DNA of 11,426 bases from an uncultured Anaerolineaceae bacterium (GTDB taxonomy: Bacteria > Chloroflexota > Anaerolineae > Anaerolineales > Anaerolineaceae), in assembly GCA_937907495.1 (NCBI GenBank), contig CALESS010000461.1:1-11426 (forward strand), in the 5' to 3' direction. The translations under genes and the position numbers were made by a program. This document shows positions 7,460 to 11,426 of this stretch, in pieces; position 1 is the stretch's first letter, and the number at the start of each line of letters is the position of its first letter. The notes under the pieces were generated by a model. It was not told the origin of the DNA. It ran no database searches and saw nothing but the letters and a program-made list of their open reading frames with translations.

Positions 7460-8486
7460 TGAACCTCCGCAAGGTTTCAGAAATTTGGAGCGCCTCGGCC
7501 TGCGTCTCCGGCGCAAAATCCAGCACCACATGCGCCTGCGCTGGAATCTCCGCCAGCCAGTCCAGCGGAGCCAGCGGTTGGGGAGATTGATCGTAATGCC
7601 ACTGGGCGGTGAAATCGGCAAAATAAGCATAGGCTTCGCGCACCATCTGGCCGTGGTTATTGATATTCAACAGGCGTAAACCCCGGATTTGCTTGAAATA
7701 TTTCCATTGATGCCGCGCATGGGCGCAACAATGGATTCCCAGGCCGCCATAACGCTCGGAAAAACGATTCAAATAGGGGAGAAAGTACTGAAGAAACATC
7801 CTGCCGCTGACGGCGCCGATTTCATCCACCGAAAGCGTGATGCCCCGCGGCATGTAGTAATCCGGATAATGAGCCACGAAATCCCGCCCGTACCGCCGGA
7901 ACCATTCATCCAGGAAGTCAAATTGCAGGCGGATGATTTTCTCCAGCAATTCGGTGAATGCCGCCGGGGATTCGATCAGCGCCGGGTAAAAACTGGTCTT
8001 ATCCCACAGAATGGCAGCCACATCCAATGGGCATTGCAAATCAACCAGGCGGAACAAGGCTCCCGCGCCCGCCCGCTGTGCCAGTTGATCGGCCATTTCA
8101 AATACCCGGCGCAAAGGCGGCGCATCCAGGGTGGGAACCTGAAGTTTTTCGGCTTGTAAAGCATCTTGAACCAGGGGCAAGGCCACCGGGTTGTTATCCG
8201 CCGGGTAATGCACGGAACAGCCAAAGGCTTCTGCAAATATCTCGGTGCCGGTCAGCATATCCAGGCAGGGCAGGGTATCATCCTCCAGCCATTCCATGCG
8301 CTGCAAATGGTAGAGGTAATTTTGCCAGATCCATTCAATGCGCTCTGCCTGGCGTTCCGGGGTGGGAAGCGGTCGAGGCAGCAGATCCGGGCTGAAGCGG
8401 ATCAGGTAAGCAACCCGCCGCCGGCTGGCGAGGTCATAAAAATCCAGCCAGCCCAGTTTTCGCTCTTGGATAGAACGCTCACTCAT
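7452..8486 (-). CDS. Uroporphyrinogen-decarboxylase-like (URO-D superfamily) protein
   Basis: This 344-residue protein has the sequence pattern of the URO-D/COG0407 TIM-barrel superfamily. VDLQCPLDVAAILW (148-161) sits at the usual sPxxxAxxL position. SVDEIGAVSGRMF follows at 219-231, then GIHCCAHARHQW (250-261), and GLRLLNINNHG (269-279) at the characteristic glxxlxi strand. Members are either heme-pathway decarboxylases or methyltransferases acting with corrinoid proteins. True HemE motifs are not apparent, and heme synthesis makes no sense next to sugar genes. The His-x-Cys and His residues in HCCAH (252-256) resemble the zinc-site region of MtaA/MtbA-like methyltransferases, but no downstream second Cys is present. 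It lies 18 bp after the sugar kinase gene and overlaps the propeller gene by 8 bp. Similar orphan URO-D-like genes occur in sugar-degradation loci, with no settled function. The superfamily is likely; the activity is unknown. Confidence 0.75.
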   Translation of the reverse strand: MSERSIQERKLGWLDFYDLASRRRVAYLIRFSPDLLPRPLPTPERQAERIEWIWQNYLYHLQRMEWLEDDTLPCLDMLTGTEIFAEAFGCSVHYPADNNPVALPLVQDALQAEKLQVPTLDAPPLRRVFEMADQLAQRAGAGALFRLVDLQCPLDVAAILWDKTSFYPALIESPAAFTELLEKIIRLQFDFLDEWFRRYGRDFVAHYPDYYMPRGITLSVDEIGAVSGRMFLQYFLPYLNRFSERYGGLGIHCCAHARHQWKYFKQIRGLRLLNINNHGQMVREAYAYFADFTAQWHYDQSPQPLAPLDWLAEIPAQAHVVLDFAPETQAEALQISETLRRFNG

Positions 8487-8504
8487 TACAGTCTTCCAAA
8501 AATG

Positions 8505-10010
8505 TCATTTAATCTCCCCCAGGCGCTCGACAATCTCCCGGGTTCGTTCATACAGCAAGCGATAATCGGCATACAAATCATCATAGAGGGCCTTCTTCTG
8601 CGGGTCCGGTTGGATGATGCTGCCGGGCTGCACCCAGCGGGACAGGTCACTGCGTTGCAAATATCCGCCAGCCAAACCCGCCAGGAAGGCATCTCCGTAG
8701 CTGGCGCCGATGGTCATCTGCGGAACTTCCTGGGCAATGCCCGCCACATCTGAGACGATTTGCAGCCAGGCCGGGCTTTTGGTTCCCCCTCCCACCGCCA
8801 CCACCCGCCGCACATCCGCCCCAATGGACTGGAAGGTTTCGATGTTATGACGAATGCCGAAGGCCACGCTCTCCAACACCGCACGGAAGAGGTGGGCGCG
8901 GCTGTGAGCCAGCGTCAGCCCGGCAAACACACCCCGCGCGGCCGGGTTGTTGATCGGCGTCCGCTCTCCACTGAAATAGGGCAGCAACAACAAGCCTTCC
9001 GCCCCGGGCGAAATGCCCCCGGCTTCTGCAAACAGCGTGGCGTAGGCGGTTTCTTCCGGCAGGTCGCGCGCCAGCTCATCCCGGAACCAGCGGGTGAGCG
9101 AACCGGTGGTGGACATACCCGCCGCCAGGTTGTACTGACCGGGGAAAGCCCCGGCTACCGTCCACAGGCGCAGGTCCGGGCGGGGAGCGTCTTCCACCAG
9201 GATGAAAAACGCGGTGGAACCGTACATGATCATCAGGTCGCCCACATCCGCCGCCCCCACACTGATCGCCTCCGCCAGCGCATCCACTGCCCCCACCGCC
9301 ACGGGTGTGCCCACCGCCAGCCCGGTTTCTTCCGCCCCGGCTCGGCTGATCTGACCGGCAATTTCGTTGCTCCATCCCAGGCGCGGGAGCTGCTCCAACC
9401 CGATCAACCCTTCGGCAAAACGATCCGACCATTCCAATTTCTGGATATCCATCAGCGGCATATAGTGGCTGGCCGTATGGCGGTCCATCACTTGCTCGCC
9501 GGTCAGGCGCAGCACCAGGTAACTGGATGCCGTGGTTACCCGGGCAGTCCGCTGCCATAGTTCCGGCTCGTTCTCACGCAGCCACAAGATTTTGGGTCCA
9601 ACGGCCTGGCTGGTGAGCGCCATGCCGGAGAAGTCATAAATGGCTTGCTCCCCCCATTTGCGGTTGAGCGATTGGATCTGGCGGCTGGCGCGGGCATCCA
9701 CCCCGTAAAGCAACCCCGGGCGCAAGGGCCGGCCGCGGGAATCCAGCGGCAGCATACATGGTCCAATCGCACTCAAGGCCAGCGCGCAGACATCCGATCC
9801 GCGATAGGGGTCGCCATCCAATAGCTGGCGGCAGAGTTTGACCACATCCAACCACCATACCTGGTCCGCGTCTTGTTCCGCCCAGCCGGGATGCGGAATG
9901 GACATGCGGTGTTCCACCACCGCCGTTTTGACCGGTGTTCCATCCAATTCCACCAGGATGCCCTTGCTGGAATAGGTGCCAACATCAATCCCCAAAAGCA
10001 GGTTGCCCAT
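8505..10010 (-). CDS. FGGY-family carbohydrate kinase, xylulokinase-like
   Basis: The 501-residue length is typical for FGGY sugar kinases. The N-terminal phosphate loop is GIDVGTYSSKG (7-17). PGWAEQDADQVWW (41-53) is the form found in xylulokinases. The catalytic base is expected at Asp243 in GAVDALAEAI. SGERTPINNPAARGVFAGL (347-365) and VGGGTKSPAWLQIVSDVAG (406-424) supply the family signature and adenine-side contacts. It transfers phosphate from ATP to a ketose or polyol in the cytoplasm. The neighbouring isomerase suggests that it takes that enzyme's ketose product. Xylulose, ribulose, fuculose or a related ketose all fit, and sequence alone does not decide. The start is supported by AGGAGG (10018-10023) 7 nt upstream. 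It follows the isomerase gene after 72 bp and precedes the UroD-like gene by 18 bp. Confidence 0.9.
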   Translation of the reverse strand: MGNLLLGIDVGTYSSKGILVELDGTPVKTAVVEHRMSIPHPGWAEQDADQVWWLDVVKLCRQLLDGDPYRGSDVCALALSAIGPCMLPLDSRGRPLRPGLLYGVDARASRQIQSLNRKWGEQAIYDFSGMALTSQAVGPKILWLRENEPELWQRTARVTTASSYLVLRLTGEQVMDRHTASHYMPLMDIQKLEWSDRFAEGLIGLEQLPRLGWSNEIAGQISRAGAEETGLAVGTPVAVGAVDALAEAISVGAADVGDLMIMYGSTAFFILVEDAPRPDLRLWTVAGAFPGQYNLAAGMSTTGSLTRWFRDELARDLPEETAYATLFAEAGGISPGAEGLLLLPYFSGERTPINNPAARGVFAGLTLAHSRAHLFRAVLESVAFGIRHNIETFQSIGADVRRVVAVGGGTKSPAWLQIVSDVAGIAQEVPQMTIGASYGDAFLAGLAGGYLQRSDLSRWVQPGSIIQPDPQKKALYDDLYADYRLLYERTREIVERLGEIK

Positions 10011-10017
10011 TGGGTTT

Positions 10018-10023
10018 CCTCCT
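10018..10023 (-). promoter_or_regulatory. Strong Shine-Dalgarno of the sugar kinase
   Basis: AGGAGG on the minus strand, 7 nt before the ATG at 10010. The 72-bp gap upstream (10011-10082) otherwise shows no convincing promoter, terminator or hairpin, so the kinase is probably transcribed together with the isomerase gene. Confidence 0.7.
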
Positions 10024-10082
10024 CTGACCTCAATATCGGTGGTTCAAGCGCCGTACCCTGCTACCCGGCTGATGTGCCCTGC

Positions 10083-11426
10083 CTATAACTTAACCTCACC
10101 ACACAGGTGAACCAAAATACCCAGCTCGGTGAACATGGCGGCTTTCACCGCCAGGGCCAGGTCAGCGGATTCTGCATCCGGCGCATAAGCCACCTGGATG
10201 TGGTTGGCCTTGTGGCGGGCCATCATCTGGTCACGGGTCACCCCGTGCAAAATGGCGTTCATCATCGGCCATTGATCGGTGGTGGATTCCCAGCGCTCGC
10301 GCAGCTCGTGGGCGGGCAGTTCCACCACCGTGCCCCGGCCCAGGTCAACATGCAATTGCCCTTCCATCACGAAGACGCGGCTCCAAACGATCTCCCCCGG
10401 TTTGCTGACCCCCTTCAGCGTCCCTCCGCCCAGCGGGAAATATACCGGCGGCTGCCGTTCGCTGACCGCGCCGGCATAGCCATCCACAAAGTGCGAGGCT
10501 GGCGCAGCCCCGGAAATCTCAAACAGCCAGACGAAGTCATCCAAACCCGGTCCACGGTAATGCCGCCCCCAGCGGATATCGTGCAGGGTGGTGGCGGGGT
10601 CAAAACCCAGGGCTTGCCAGACCCGGTTGGTTACCAGTGCATCCACCGCTGCCCCCTCGTCCACTTCATTGAAGTGCGGCAGGGCCTGGCCCGGGTAGAG
10701 TTCGGAGTGGTTGACGGGGTGGAAAACGGGCGGCCGTTCCACATTATTGAACAACCCCTCCGCCAGGTCAGAGGCCGGGGCCATGTCCTTCAGCCCCTGC
10801 TGATACTGAATGCCGATGGCGTCACAGCCGAAGGCATCTGCCATGCGCATGGCGGCGATGTACATTTTGAGCTGCTCCAGAACCTGGGCATCGGTCAGTT
10901 GGGTGGCTTCATCCGTGCCGGTGATGAATCTCATACCGCGCCCATCCAACCAGGTGCGCGCCGCCTGGGCCTCGGCGGGGGTTACAAGCCGCATGGCGGC
11001 CAGCAGGGCCGATTGCGATAAGCGTTCCTTGTAAATCCCACAGGCATTCAGCAGGTCATCTTCGATGATGGCATTGTACATACCCATGCAGCCCTCATCA
11101 AACACCCCCAGGATGGCTTTCTTCTGTTTAAGTTCCTGCGCCAGGGCGCTGCCCAGCCGCTGTTCGGTCTCGGTCAGGGCAGCAGCCATAAACCCGCGCA
11201 CATGCGAGGTGTCGTGGACGATTTGCCCGCTCAAAATCCACTGGCGGATACCCTGCAGAAAGAAGGTATCGTCAAAATTCTCGCTCCAAATGCTGCTGTA
11301 TTTCACCCCCATTTTGGTCAGGCAGCCGTTCAGGTTGAGCAACCCCACCAGCCCCGGCCACTCCCCCGACCAATTGGCAATGGTCAGGATCGGCCCGCGG
11401 TGATCCCGCAGACCGGCCAGCACATG
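10083..11426 (-). CDS. L-fucose isomerase-like sugar isomerase, N-terminus outside the window
   Basis: The frame runs off the right edge. The GTG at 11423 is an internal valine codon, since the preceding codon in frame is also sense. About 447 residues are visible. The text resembles the L-fucose/L-arabinose isomerase family (COG2407). Numbered from that GTG, there is an early PILTIANWSGEWPGLVGLLNLNG segment (11-33) and the conserved block DEGCMGMYNAII (109-120). An acidic NEVDEGAAVDAL segment (252-263) could supply metal ligands, and ANHIQVAYA (406-414) carries the C-terminal histidine expected at the active site. These enzymes interconvert aldoses and ketoses using Mn2+. The precise sugar (fucose, D-arabinose or another) cannot be assigned, and ligand choice is by analogy. 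It is the first visible gene of the minus-strand operon and lies 72 bp before an FGGY kinase, a classic isomerase-kinase pair. Confidence 0.8.
   Translation of the reverse strand, partial: HVLAGLRDHRGPILTIANWSGEWPGLVGLLNLNGCLTKMGVKYSSIWSENFDDTFFLQGIRQWILSGQIVHDTSHVRGFMAAALTETEQRLGSALAQELKQKKAILGVFDEGCMGMYNAIIEDDLLNACGIYKERLSQSALLAAMRLVTPAEAQAARTWLDGRGMRFITGTDEATQLTDAQVLEQLKMYIAAMRMADAFGCDAIGIQYQQGLKDMAPASDLAEGLFNNVERPPVFHPVNHSELYPGQALPHFNEVDEGAAVDALVTNRVWQALGFDPATTLHDIRWGRHYRGPGLDDFVWLFEISGAAPASHFVDGYAGAVSERQPPVYFPLGGGTLKGVSKPGEIVWSRVFVMEGQLHVDLGRGTVVELPAHELRERWESTTDQWPMMNAILHGVTRDQMMARHKANHIQVAYAPDAESADLALAVKAAMFTELGILVHLCGEVKL

Noticed and set aside
7460..7630. Longer propeller start at 7630, possibly with an Arg-rich export signal
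   Set aside because: The 57 added residues are the UroD-like gene read out of frame. The Arg run has no following hydrophobic segment, and GGAGG sits right before the ATG at 7459.
8760..9560. Plus-strand open frame of about 266 codons opposite the sugar kinase
   Set aside because: It is fully inside a well-supported FGGY kinase gene, has biased composition and no recognisable domain.
10011..10082. Possible internal promoter before the kinase (TTGAAC and GATATT on the minus strand)
   Set aside because: The two boxes are only a few bases apart instead of about 17, and no suitable -10 box lies at the right distance.
10107..11021. Plus-strand open frame of about 304 codons
   Set aside because: It is antisense to the isomerase, with His/Gln/Gly/Arg-rich composition typical of mirror frames in GC-rich DNA and no known motif.

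Overview
The window is bacterial chromosome: GC-rich, with tightly packed genes, strong AGGAGG-type ribosome binding sites and short gene overlaps. The gene content is a three-gene anaerobic-type glycerol-3-phosphate dehydrogenase set with a DUF1667 protein, an NAD-dependent GH4 glycosidase, a UroD-like protein and an Asp-box propeller. It would fit an anaerobic, sugar-fermenting bacterium such as Chloroflexota (Anaerolineae). That placement is inference from gene content only; no rRNA or other taxonomic marker is present. No tRNA, CRISPR array, insertion sequence, phage gene, transporter or transcription regulator was seen.

Bases 1-2630 (+ strand) hold the end of an operon: a GlpA-like FAD oxidoreductase with a C-terminal BFD-type iron-sulfur domain (5' end outside the window), a second FAD/NAD-type oxidoreductase overlapping it by 14 bp, and a small DUF1667 protein with four conserved-looking cysteines. 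The three probably form one soluble or peripheral complex that oxidises glycerol-3-phosphate or a similar alpha-hydroxy substrate. The operon ends in a clear rho-independent terminator at 2656-2691.

Bases 2783-11426 (- strand, so read from right to left) hold a second operon, convergent with the first. In transcription order it encodes an L-fucose isomerase-like sugar isomerase (5' end outside the window), an FGGY sugar kinase of xylulokinase type, a uroporphyrinogen-decarboxylase-like protein, a 786-residue beta-propeller protein with ten Asp boxes and no signal peptide, a membrane-anchored alpha/beta hydrolase, and a GH4 alpha-galactosidase (MelA-like). The three central genes are translationally coupled by overlaps of 8 bp and 1 bp (UroD-like > propeller > hydrolase). 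The layout suggests a catabolic pathway for a galactose-containing or otherwise substituted glycoside: release of the sugar by GH4 and possibly the hydrolase, then isomerisation and phosphorylation. The UroD-like protein and the propeller are the unexplained parts.

The most notable points are the replacement of the fourth cluster cysteine by aspartate in the GlpA-like BFD domain, the UroD-like/propeller/hydrolase block inside a sugar operon, and the lack of a visible terminator for the minus-strand operon.
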